Below are positions 1-6,151 of a DNA stretch of 17,692 nucleotides, piece by piece (position 1 is the first letter of the stretch; every line of letters begins with the position of its first letter). The stretch is taken from positions 1 to 17,692 of the forward strand of contig JAHFDE010000030.1 of the NCBI GenBank assembly GCA_023249165.1, given 5' to 3'. The notes beneath the pieces are model-generated. The model was not told where the DNA came from. It ran no database searches and saw only the letters and a list, made by a program, of their open reading frames with translations. The stretch comes from Candidatus Methylomirabilota bacterium. GTDB lineage: Bacteria > Methylomirabilota > Methylomirabilia > Methylomirabilales > CSP1-5. The position numbers and the translations under genes were made by a program.

Positions 1-48
1 TGCGGCTATTTTTAATACGGTTGTCGCGATCCGAAACGAGAGGCACGA

Positions 49-69
49 AAAGGGGACATTCTACTTTTC
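49..69. repeat. Left inverted repeat of the transposase element
   Basis: A 21-base segment containing GGGGACATTCTACTTTTC is the exact reverse complement of 761-781. The matched pair encloses the Y1 transposase gene, so it probably marks the left end of the element or a recognition hairpin used by the enzyme. The match stops at both ends: bases 48 and 70 do not pair with 782 and 760. Confidence 0.85.
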
Positions 70-106
70 TCTTGCGGGGCAGGCCTCGATGCCGTACGGT
101 GGCGCC

Positions 107-769
107 ATGCATCGCACCGCACGGGCCTCTGTCGGCGGCATCTGCTACCACGTGATCAACCGGGGCAACGCCCGCGCGGAGGTCTTTCGCCAAGCGGGGG
201 ACTATCAGGCTTTCGTGGAGCTGTTGCGCGAGAGTGTCGAGCGGGTGAGGGTGCGGGTGTTGGCGTACTGCCTGATGCCGAATCACTTTCACGTCGCGGT
301 GTGGCCGCGGGCCGACGGGGATTTGAGCCGCTGGATGCAGTGGCTGCTGACGGCGCAGGTTCGGCGGCATCACCGCCACTATGGCAGCAGCGGGCACGTG
401 TGGCAAGGGCGCTTTAAGGCGTTCCCGATTCAACAGGACGAGCACCTGTTCACGATCCTGCGCTACATTGAGCGCAATCCCTTGCGGGCTGGGTTGGTGG
501 CCCGGGCGGAGGACTGGTTGTGGTCGAGTCTGCGTGAGTGGGGGAGGCCGAAGACTTTCCTCGACCCCGGGCCCGTGCCCCGGCCGGCGGATTGGGTCGC
601 CTGGGTGAATGAGGCCATGACGGAGGGCGACATGGAGCACATCCGGCACAGCGTCAACCGGGGCACCCCGTTTGGGGTCGAGGCGTGGGCGGTGCGGACC
701 GCGCGGCACCTCGGGCTGGAGGCCAGCCTGCGTCCCCGCGGCCGACCACGCAAGGGCCAGGAAAAGTAG
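107..769 (+). CDS. REP-associated tyrosine (Y1/HUH) transposase, IS200-like superfamily
   Basis: Single-strand DNA transposase of the Y1_Tnp (TnpA_REP/RAYT) family. It should cut and rejoin hairpin-bearing DNA ends through one catalytic tyrosine and an HUH metal site. Visible motifs are the N-terminal YHVINRGN, the HUH triad in MPNHFHV (about residues 58-64), HVWQGRFK, and the tyrosine in RYIERNPLRAGLV (about residue 120). The C-terminal basic tail RPRGRPRK is typical of full-length members, so at about 220 residues the gene looks intact. I chose ATG 107 because family members begin M-x-R-x-A-R-A-S-V; an in-frame ATG at 89 with a GGGGCAGG-like sequence upstream would add six residues. It lies inside a perfect 21-bp inverted repeat, and its TAG stop (767-769) is part of the right copy. 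Whether it mobilises itself or only REP-like sequences cannot be read from one copy. Confidence 0.9.
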   Translation: MHRTARASVGGICYHVINRGNARAEVFRQAGDYQAFVELLRESVERVRVRVLAYCLMPNHFHVAVWPRADGDLSRWMQWLLTAQVRRHHRHYGSSGHVWQGRFKAFPIQQDEHLFTILRYIERNPLRAGLVARAEDWLWSSLREWGRPKTFLDPGPVPRPADWVAWVNEAMTEGDMEHIRHSVNRGTPFGVEAWAVRTARHLGLEASLRPRGRPRKGQEK

Positions 770-781
770 AATGTCCCCTTT
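761..781. repeat. Right inverted repeat of the transposase element
   Basis: Exact reverse complement of 49-69, beginning GAAAAGTAGAATGTCCCC. It contains the stop codon of the transposase (767-769), so coding sequence and element end are fused. Its last bases (775-781) are also the beginning of the pyrimidine-rich tandem repeat that follows. Confidence 0.85.
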
Positions 782-832
782 ATCCTTCTCCCCTTTATCC
801 TTCTTTATCCTTTTATCCTTTATCCCTCTTTC
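775..832. repeat. Pyrimidine-rich tandem repeat next to the transposase
   Basis: The 15-mer CCCCTTTATCCTTCT occurs twice back to back (775-789 and 790-804). Two copies of TTATCCTT (805-820) and a degenerate TATCCC tail follow. The + strand here is almost purely T and C apart from isolated A residues. The first unit starts inside the right inverted repeat, which suggests the array grew by slippage from the element end. No coding function is apparent. Confidence 0.75.
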
Positions 833-876
833 ATGCTAAAAGAGCATGGTTTATAGTCGACCCCGAAGTTGCTTGA

Positions 877-1059
877 GATGGTAGGACCGACATAGAGGAT
901 GAGCAAGCCGCAATCGTTTCGTGGCGCGATGGCTTGGCAGAGGTGGTCGTCGTCTTCCCAACCAACGTGTGGGAGTACGATGTTCTGGATCACTTTCCTT
1001 TCAAGGACGTGGATATCGAGAAGGTAAAGCAAGGCGGAGTGCCGCAGTCGGCCAAATAG
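877..1059 (+). pseudogene. Possible 3' coding remnant of an unrecognised gene
   Basis: This frame is open from just after a TGA (874-876) to a TAG (1057-1059). It reads as a plausible acidic protein end with segments such as AIVSWRDGLAEVVVVF, NVWEYDVLDHFPF and KDVDIEKVKQGG. There is no ATG and no Shine-Dalgarno site; only TTG 934 or GTG 943 could start it. Upstream of the TGA the same frame reads KRAWFIVDPEVA, so a decayed gene with an in-frame stop is possible. I do not recognise the family. The transposase element lies just upstream and may have truncated the parent gene. The 770-1149 stretch otherwise holds only repeats. Confidence 0.35.
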
Positions 1060-1069
1060 CACCGCGACT

Positions 1070-1081
1070 GCTTCTGAATCA
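1070..1081. repeat. Direct repeat GCTTCTGAATCA, upstream copy
   Basis: An exact 12-base match to 2410-2421. Similarity continues imperfectly on both sides (CGCG before; a TAGGA- and TAGC-containing stretch after). The copies lie before the start and close to the end of the glycosyltransferase gene. This could be a cassette boundary or a chance match. Confidence 0.45.
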
Positions 1082-1149
1082 AAGTAGGAACCTAGCGGGC
1101 CACTACGAATCCCTCCGGGTTGCGCTCCGGCGAGTGTGAGGGAGGTTCC

Positions 1150-2451
1150 TTGCGGCCAGCGCAATGGTCTCACGCTGCCCAGGTTTTTGTCGCGTTGACT
1201 GCTCTGGTTGTCATAACTCAGAGCGTCTCCCTTGTGTTGCGGGCTAGCAGCGACAAGAGCGACGTCGGCGTTTTCTATCGTTCCGCACGACTGCTCAACG
1301 AAGGGGCCGGTGCTGACTTCTACACCGAGCGTGATACGGCAACGGGATGGTATCGCACGATACCACCAGCCGGTCTTGTCATCTTCCAGCCGCTGGCTCG
1401 CCTGAATCGCACGGCGGCGGGTTGCATATGGGCTGTGCTGAATGTGGCCTTCCTCGTAACGGCGGTCCTGGCGCTGGGGGCCTACATCACCTGCATCGAC
1501 TATGAGCGGCAATACTACCAAGACGCCTTTCCCTGGATCGTTGGGGTCCTGGCTCTTCTGGCCAGCGAAAGCATTCATGTCGGCCAGTTCAGTGTGCTGT
1601 TTGTCGCGTGCTGGATCTTTTCTCTGGCGGCCCTCGCCCGTGGTCGCAGCTCATGGGCCGGTCTGAGTCTCGCGTTGCCCAGCGTTATCAAGCTCTATCC
1701 CGCCTTGATGCTGGCCGTCCCGTTGGCTGGGTGCAGACGCCGCTGGGCATCTGTGATCGCGTTTTTTTTCCTCGGTGTGCTCGTATTCGGTGCGATCGTT
1801 CCATTCGTCGCGCTGGGGCCGCGAGCGTGGGAGCTCACGGAATCGTTCCTTCTGAATGCGATTCTTGGCGGAGAGGGACGGGTCGCCGGATACACCCTGT
1901 TGGGGGGGTCGAACCAGGGCCTGGATTCCGTTTTGCTACGATACCTTACTGACAGCCCCGCCTTCCATTCCCGTCATCGCAGCATTCCGCATCTCGCGCT
2001 GGATCGTCAGGTTGTTCTTCAGCTGGCCAATTGGCTCCGCGCGGCAATACTGATCACGACGATCGCTACCGTGGTGCGTTCGCGGTGTCGTCTGGACCGC
2101 TATCCGCTGAATGCATTAATGCACTTTGCCGCGCTGTGGTCGGCAACGCTGTATGTGATTCTGCCGGAGACAAAGGCGAGGTACGCTGTCTACACCGTCC
2201 TTGCCTTCCTGCCCATGTGCATGCGTGCCTCACGGGCCCGAGCCGAGTGCAATCGCGCTGCCTTTGTCGCCTGGTTCGGTACGATCGTGTTGTGCCTCGT
2301 GATGGTCTTGCAGGCGTTCCCGACATGGGTGTACCCTTTCGGGATAGGATATGTGGGCCAGCTTGCCCTTTGGGCCCTCAACGTGAAGCAGACGGCGTAC
2401 ATGCGCGCCGCTTCTGAATCATTAGGACATAGCCCGGCAGGCACGACTTGA
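1150..2451 (+). CDS. Multi-pass membrane glycosyltransferase, GT87/DUF2029-like
   Basis: Probable polyprenyl-phosphate-dependent glycosyltransferase of the GT87 (DUF2029) type, adding sugar, often mannose, to a lipid or cell-envelope acceptor on the outer face of the inner membrane. Family-like features are an early TM helix, an acidic loop with SDVGVFYRSARLL, a proline-containing loop before a long hydrophobic stretch, GQFSVLF followed by a TM helix, SVIKLYPALML, and SNQGLDSVLLRYL. About nine to ten hydrophobic segments run through its roughly 433 residues. I prefer TTG 1150 because GAGGGAGG sits four bases upstream; TTG 1120 would add ten residues. No glycan partner genes lie beside it. Its codon use is less GC-biased than the ribosomal genes after it, fitting an accessory gene. 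Donor and acceptor are unknown. Confidence 0.75.
   Translation: MRPAQWSHAAQVFVALTALVVITQSVSLVLRASSDKSDVGVFYRSARLLNEGAGADFYTERDTATGWYRTIPPAGLVIFQPLARLNRTAAGCIWAVLNVAFLVTAVLALGAYITCIDYERQYYQDAFPWIVGVLALLASESIHVGQFSVLFVACWIFSLAALARGRSSWAGLSLALPSVIKLYPALMLAVPLAGCRRRWASVIAFFFLGVLVFGAIVPFVALGPRAWELTESFLLNAILGGEGRVAGYTLLGGSNQGLDSVLLRYLTDSPAFHSRHRSIPHLALDRQVVLQLANWLRAAILITTIATVVRSRCRLDRYPLNALMHFAALWSATLYVILPETKARYAVYTVLAFLPMCMRASRARAECNRAAFVAWFGTIVLCLVMVLQAFPTWVYPFGIGYVGQLALWALNVKQTAYMRAASESLGHSPAGTT
2410..2421. repeat. Direct repeat GCTTCTGAATCA, downstream copy
   Basis: Second exact copy of the 12-mer at 1070-1081. It lies within the last coding codons of the glycosyltransferase gene, 1340 bases from the first copy. 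Confidence 0.45.
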
Positions 2452-2475
2452 CAACGGAAGAAATCCTGTTAGAAT
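2448..2475 (+). promoter_or_regulatory. Sigma70-like promoter for rplM-rpsI
   Basis: A perfect -35 TTGACA (2448-2453), 16-base spacer and -10 TAGAAT (2470-2475). The predicted start is near 2482, giving a leader of about 30 bases. The -35 box contains the TGA stop of the upstream glycosyltransferase (2449-2451). Confidence 0.8.
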
Positions 2476-2511
2476 GGCGCGGTTATCCGTGGAGCGGGGG
2501 TGGGGGTTCTG

Positions 2512-2952
2512 ATGATGACGGGGCGGACATATAGCGCGAAGCCGGGCGAGGTCGAACGGCGCTGGTACGTCGTGGATGCGCAGGGCAAGGTCTTGGGGCG
2601 GCTTGCCAGCGAGGTGGCGATGGTCCTTCGGGGCAAGCGGAAGCCCCAGTTCACCCCTCATGTGGACGCCGGGGACTTTGTGATCGTCGTCAATGCCCAG
2701 AAGATCCGGCTCACCGGCAAGAAATTACGGCAGAAGATCTATTACCACTCCTCGCGGTACCCCGGAGGGCTGAAGGCGACGGCCGCAGGTGACCTGCTGA
2801 AGAAGCACCCTGAACGCCTGATCCAGCGTGCGGTCCGGGGCATGCTTCCCAAGAGCAAGTTAGGGGATGCTCTCTACCGGAAGCTCAAGGTGTACGCCGG
2901 CGAGAAGCATCCGCACCAGGCCCAGAAACCTGTTCCCTTAGCGGTTCGGTGA
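2512..2952 (+). CDS. rplM: 50S ribosomal protein L13
   Basis: Early-assembly 23S rRNA-binding protein of the large subunit. The sequence matches L13 along its length: RRWYVVDAQGKVLGRLAS near the N-terminus, LRGKRKPQFTPHVDAGDFV, NAQKIRLTGKK, KIYYHSSRYPGG, then RAVRGMLPKSKLG and the hallmark RKLKVYAGEKHPHQAQ near the C-terminus. About 146 residues, close to the usual 142-150. GTG 2500, ATG 2512 and ATG 2515 are all possible starts; GGGGG just upstream of 2512 and homologue length favour 2512 or 2515. It is the first gene after a strong promoter and is followed by rpsI eight bases after its stop, the widespread rplM-rpsI operon. Confidence 0.97.
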   Translation: MMTGRTYSAKPGEVERRWYVVDAQGKVLGRLASEVAMVLRGKRKPQFTPHVDAGDFVIVVNAQKIRLTGKKLRQKIYYHSSRYPGGLKATAAGDLLKKHPERLIQRAVRGMLPKSKLGDALYRKLKVYAGEKHPHQAQKPVPLAVR

Positions 2953-2960
2953 GGAGAGTC

Positions 2961-3356
2961 GTGGCCAATACGGCAGCTTACTACGGGACCGGAAGACGGA
3001 AGAGCGCGGTGGCCCGGGTTCGACTGAAACCGGGGGAGGGCAGGATCGTGGTCAACCGCCGGCCGATGGACGAATATTTTGGTCGGCCCACCCTTCGCAT
3101 GGTGATCGCCCAACCCCTGAAGGTCGTCGGCGTGGAGGGAAAGTATGATGTTATCGCCGACGTCCGGGGCGGCGGCAGTACGGGACAGGCGGAGGCGATT
3201 CGACACGGGATCTCTCGAGCCCTCTTGGCGGTGGATGGGGGACACCGTCCTCCCCTTCGGCAAGCGGGCCTGCTCACCAGGGATCCCCGCGTCAAAGAGC
3301 GCAAGAAGTACGGACAACGGGGGGCCCGCGCACGATTCCAGTTCTCCAAACGCTAG
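2961..3356 (+). CDS. rpsI: 30S ribosomal protein S9
   Basis: Small-subunit head protein whose C-terminal tail reaches the P-site tRNA. Diagnostic stretches are YYGTGRRKSAVARVRL at the start, GEGRIVVNRRPMDEYF, GGGSTGQAEAIRHGISRALL in the centre, and the basic tail ending FQFSKR with the conserved terminal lysine-arginine. About 131 residues. GTG 2961 was chosen because GAGGAG (2951-2956) sits just upstream and the product then begins M-A-N-T-A-A-Y-Y-G-T-G as in the family; GTG 2949 would overlap the rplM stop. A strong terminator follows, so rplM-rpsI is probably a self-contained transcription unit. Confidence 0.97.
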   Translation: MANTAAYYGTGRRKSAVARVRLKPGEGRIVVNRRPMDEYFGRPTLRMVIAQPLKVVGVEGKYDVIADVRGGGSTGQAEAIRHGISRALLAVDGGHRPPLRQAGLLTRDPRVKERKKYGQRGARARFQFSKR

Positions 3357-3372
3357 CCGGAGCATGGGTGCG

Positions 3373-3408
3373 AAAAAGGAGGGTCACCCCGGTGACCTTC
3401 CTTTTTTT
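3373..3408 (+). terminator. Rho-independent terminator after rpsI
   Basis: A 13-bp stem (3376-3388 with 3391-3403, one G-U pair) includes GGTCACC/GGTGACC. The tip is CC, with the closing pairs probably open, and a run of seven T follows at 3402-3408. It separates the ribosomal pair from argC. Confidence 0.88.
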
Positions 3409-3443
3409 GTGTCTCGATGTCTAAGAGGGAAAGGATTGTCGGG

Positions 3444-4487
3444 ATGAAGCGAAAGGTGGCCGTCGCCGGGGCCAGCGGGTACACCGGTGCGGAACTCCTC
3501 AGGCTCTTGGTTCAGCATCCGGCGGTGGAGGTGGCGGTGGCAACGTCTGAGACCTACACCGGCAAACCGGTAAGGGCGGCCCTCCCCGGCCTCTCTGGAC
3601 TCGTGGACCTGTTCTTCGAGCCCCTGGACCCGACGAGGCTCGCCTCGGTCGCGGAGATCGTCTTTCTGGCCTTGCCGCATACCGCCTCGGCTACGCCAGC
3701 CGCCGCTCTCCTGCAGGCCGGGTGCCGCGTGATCGATCTCAGTGCCGACTTTCGTCTCCGGGACCCTGCGGTCTACGAACGGTGGTATCGGGCGGCCCAT
3801 CCGGTGCCCCACCTCCTTCCAGAGGCGGTGTGTGGCCTGCCGGAGCTTTACCGGGAAAGTATCCGACAGGCCCGATTGGTCGCTGTCCCCGGTTGTTATC
3901 CGACAGGGGCCCTCCTGGGCCTGCAGCCACTCGTGCGTGCGAGAAAAATCGCCCTGGATTCGATCATCGTGAATGCGGCCTCTGGGACCTCCGGAGCGGG
4001 GCGCAAGCTGGATCTGCCTCTTCACTTTTCCGAGGCGAACGAGAACTTCAAAGCCTATGCGGTTGCCTCGCACCGCCACACGCCCGAAATGGAGCAAGAA
4101 CTTTCGCGGCTCGCGGGACAGGAGGTGGTTCTCTCTTTTACGCCCCATCTGGTCCCGATGACCCGCGGCATCCTGAGCACCATCTACGCGACTCTGATCT
4201 CCCCGATGGCGGTGGAGAGCCTGCACGAGCTCTTTCACCACGCGTATAAGGGAGAACCCTTCCTCAGGGTCCTGCCTCCGGGAACCTTTCCCGAGACCAA
4301 GCAGGTCTGGGGCTCGAATTACTGCGACATCGGGGTTGCGGTGGATTCGCGGGCGGGGAGGGCCATCATCATCACGGCTCTCGATAATCTGGTCAAGGGG
4401 GCGGCAGGCCAGGCGATCCAGGCGATGAACCTGATGGTCGGGTTGGACGAGACCCTCGGCCTTGAAGCAGCCCCGCTCTTCCCGTAA
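3444..4487 (+). CDS. argC: N-acetyl-gamma-glutamyl-phosphate reductase
   Basis: Third step of arginine biosynthesis: NADPH-dependent reduction of N-acetylglutamyl phosphate to the semialdehyde, in the cytoplasm. The Rossmann motif GASGYTGAELLRLL lies at residues 9-22. The catalytic cysteine is C151 in VPGCYPTGALLGL. Other conserved pieces are FLALPH, VIDLSADFRL, ASGTSGAGR, SHRHTPEMEQEL, FTPHLVPMTRGI and VWGSNYCDIG. At 347 residues it matches the usual length. ATG 3444 has AAGGA eight bases upstream and gives the canonical MKxKVAVAGASGYTG start; ATG 3417 would sit directly behind the terminator T-run with no ribosome-binding site. argJ follows, separated by an inverted-repeat spacer. Confidence 0.97.
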   Translation: MKRKVAVAGASGYTGAELLRLLVQHPAVEVAVATSETYTGKPVRAALPGLSGLVDLFFEPLDPTRLASVAEIVFLALPHTASATPAAALLQAGCRVIDLSADFRLRDPAVYERWYRAAHPVPHLLPEAVCGLPELYRESIRQARLVAVPGCYPTGALLGLQPLVRARKIALDSIIVNAASGTSGAGRKLDLPLHFSEANENFKAYAVASHRHTPEMEQELSRLAGQEVVLSFTPHLVPMTRGILSTIYATLISPMAVESLHELFHHAYKGEPFLRVLPPGTFPETKQVWGSNYCDIGVAVDSRAGRAIIITALDNLVKGAAGQAIQAMNLMVGLDETLGLEAAPLFP

Positions 4488-4506
4488 ATCGGCAACCGAT
4501 GAAAGA

Positions 4507-4650
4507 AGCAGTCAGCCGTCAGCTATCAGCCGTCAGCAAGGTGGGAGTCCCAGCAGTCATCCCCGAAATCCTCAAGCTCATAGCTGACAGCCGATTGCTG
4601 AGTCCTTGCGAATTGCTGACAGCGGACTGCTGACAGCTAGCTGTCGGTTG
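4507..4650. repeat. Dyad-symmetric GTCAGC/GCTGAC repeat between argC and argJ
   Basis: The 25-base arm 4507-4531 (AGCAGTCAGCCGTCAGCTAT...) pairs with 4575-4599 at about 20 of 25 positions, leaving a 43-base loop. A third related block, GCTGACAGC..CTGCTGACAGC, lies at 4614-4636. The 4488-4663 gap has no convincing gene. The structure resembles the dispersed extragenic palindromes of many bacteria. An effect on argJ mRNA stability or attenuation is possible but unproven. Confidence 0.7.
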
Positions 4651-4663
4651 CTGAGTGTGAGCC

Positions 4664-5884
4664 ATGAACGGTGAGCGTTTTTCAGAACTGCAGGGGGGGA
4701 TCACGGCCGTCCGTGGGGTGCGGGCGGCGGGGGTGCACTGCGGCATCAAAAAGGCGAAGCCGGACCTTGCCCTCATCCGGACCGCGGAGCCCAGCCCGGT
4801 GGCAGGGGTCTTCACCACCAACCGGGTCAAGGCGGCCCCGGTCCTCTGGTGCCAAAAGCGTCTGCAGGAGGGTAGGCGCCTGTCGGCGATTGTGGTCAAC
4901 AGCGGCAATGCCAACGCCTGCACCGGGCTTCAGGGGCTCCAGGATGCCGAGAAGATGGCCCAGCTCACTGCTGCCGCCGTAGGGTGTCCGGTGGAAGAAA
5001 CCTTTGTCTGCTCTACGGGGATCATCGGCCGGACACTCCCGATAGACCGCATCGCCTGGGGAATTCGCGAGGCGGCCGCTCGGCTTCGGGAGGACGGGGG
5101 ACCCGAGGCTGCCCGGGCGATCATGACGACCGACACGGTCCCGAAGGAGGCGGCGGTTGCAGTAGATGTGGAGGGACGTCGAGTCCACGTGGGGGGCATG
5201 ACAAAAGGTGCGGGGATGATCGCCCCCCGAATGGCCACCATGCTCGGCTTTCTCGCCACTGATGCCGTCCTTCAAGCCGCTGACCTTCAGGCGCTTCTCG
5301 TGGAGGCGGTCGACCGATCCTTTCATTGCATCACGGTGGATGGGGACACCAGTACCAACGATACGGTCCTCTGTTTTGCTACCGGCAAAGCCGGGGGCCC
5401 CCCGCTTCACCCGGGGGCGCCAGGATGGACAACCTTCCGGGAGGCTCTCGTGGAGGTCACCCGGACCCTGGCGAAGAAGATCGTGGCCGACGGCGAGGGG
5501 GCGACCAAGCTCGTGACGGTTCAGGTGGCCGGGGCCCCCTCTCCCGAGGCGGCGCGGCGCATTGCCTTCGGGGTCGCCAATTCCCCACTAGTGAAGACCA
5601 CCTTTTTCGCTCAGGACTGCAACTGGGGACGGATCATGGCAGCCATCGGGGCTTCCGGGGTCGATGTGGATCCCGAGGCGATCGATATCAGGATCGGAGA
5701 GGTGCCCGTGGTTTCAGGCGGCGTCGGTCTCGGCTCGGAGGCTGAGGAGGCAGCCCACAAGGTCATGACCCTGCGTGAGTTCGTCGTGGCGATCGATCTC
5801 AACCTGGGAGAGGGAGCGGCGGTCATCTGGACCACCGATCTGGGCTACGAGTATGTGCGGGCGAACGTGACCTACCGCAGCTAG
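4664..5884 (+). CDS. argJ: Glutamate N-acetyltransferase / amino-acid acetyltransferase
   Basis: Arginine biosynthesis enzyme that moves the acetyl group from N-acetylornithine back to glutamate. Bifunctional versions also make N-acetylglutamate from acetyl-CoA. It matures by self-cleavage before a nucleophilic threonine, visible as A191-T192 in APRMATMLGF after the KGAGMI loop. Other signatures are GVFTTNRVKAAPV, NSGNANACTG, CSTGIIG, MTTDT, TVDGDTSTNDT, KIVADGEGATKL, and the C-terminal YVRANVTYR. At 406 residues it is full length. ATG 4664 gives the normal N-terminus but has only a weak GTGAG-type ribosome-binding site. It belongs with argC as a local arginine cluster. Whether it is mono- or bifunctional cannot be settled from sequence alone. 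Confidence 0.97.
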   Translation: MNGERFSELQGGITAVRGVRAAGVHCGIKKAKPDLALIRTAEPSPVAGVFTTNRVKAAPVLWCQKRLQEGRRLSAIVVNSGNANACTGLQGLQDAEKMAQLTAAAVGCPVEETFVCSTGIIGRTLPIDRIAWGIREAAARLREDGGPEAARAIMTTDTVPKEAAVAVDVEGRRVHVGGMTKGAGMIAPRMATMLGFLATDAVLQAADLQALLVEAVDRSFHCITVDGDTSTNDTVLCFATGKAGGPPLHPGAPGWTTFREALVEVTRTLAKKIVADGEGATKLVTVQVAGAPSPEAARRIAFGVANSPLVKTTFFAQDCNWGRIMAAIGASGVDVDPEAIDIRIGEVPVVSGGVGLGSEAEEAAHKVMTLREFVVAIDLNLGEGAAVIWTTDLGYEYVRANVTYRS

Positions 5885-5901
5885 CGGCCGGAGACCGGCC
5901 G
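5885..5901. terminator. GC-rich hairpin directly after argJ, weak terminator candidate
   Basis: CGGCCGG and CCGGCCG pair over 7 bp around an AGA loop, starting on the base after the argJ stop. There is no proper T-run (AGTTTATAG follows), so it is at best a weak terminator or a 3'-end stabilising hairpin. Confidence 0.4.
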
Positions 5902-5909
5902 AGTTTATA

Positions 5910-5978
5910 GGGTTCTTTGGGTTTAAACCCAACAAACCCAACAGACTCAACGAACCCAATGAACCCAATGAACATGAC
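5910..5978. repeat. Tandem 9-base repeat with inverted leader, argJ-rpsB gap
   Basis: Six 9-base units run from 5925: AAACCCAAC twice, AGACTCAAC, GAACCCAAT twice, GAACATGAC. Just before them, 5910-5924 reads as inverted units, making the perfect palindrome GGGTTTAAACCC at 5919-5930 within a roughly 13/15 hairpin. The units are a multiple of three, but no plausible reading frame with start and ribosome-binding site spans them. Confidence 0.75.
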
Positions 5979-5998
5979 ACCCAACACCCGATCGTGGC

Positions 5999-6028
5999 TT
6001 GTCAGATGGGCTCCGGATGTGATATGAG
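5999..6028 (+). promoter_or_regulatory. Possible promoter for rpsB-tsf
   Basis: TTGTCA (5999-6004) and TATGAG (6023-6028) are separated by 18 bases, in the non-coding leader before rpsB. The match is moderate; it is supported mainly by the expectation of a promoter here. Confidence 0.3.
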
Positions 6029-6151
6029 AGAGTAGGTTGCGATAGGCCACAATACACACGCCTTCGGATCTTCCGGCCGGTGTTTGCGCTGGGCAAATGG
6101 CGCGGAAGAGGTGAAGAGGGCGGCGGATGAACCGGTGAACAGGAGGGATGT

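Noticed and set aside
820..1578. Long minus-strand open frame (252 codons) covering the 5' part of the glycosyltransferase
   Set aside because: Most of it is antisense to the transmembrane protein, whose + strand frame has clear family motifs and a ribosome-binding site. The minus frame has no recognisable domain.
3384..4241. 285-codon minus-strand open frame opposite argC
   Set aside because: It is antisense to conserved ArgC motifs, including the catalytic cysteine region, and has no domain of its own.
4488..4663. Riboswitch or arginine-responsive T-box/ARG box before argJ
   Set aside because: The spacer is explained by one repeated palindromic motif; no recognisable riboswitch core or operator consensus was seen.
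5910..5978. CRISPR-like array
   Set aside because: The units are 9 bases, directly adjacent with no spacers, and no cas genes are nearby.
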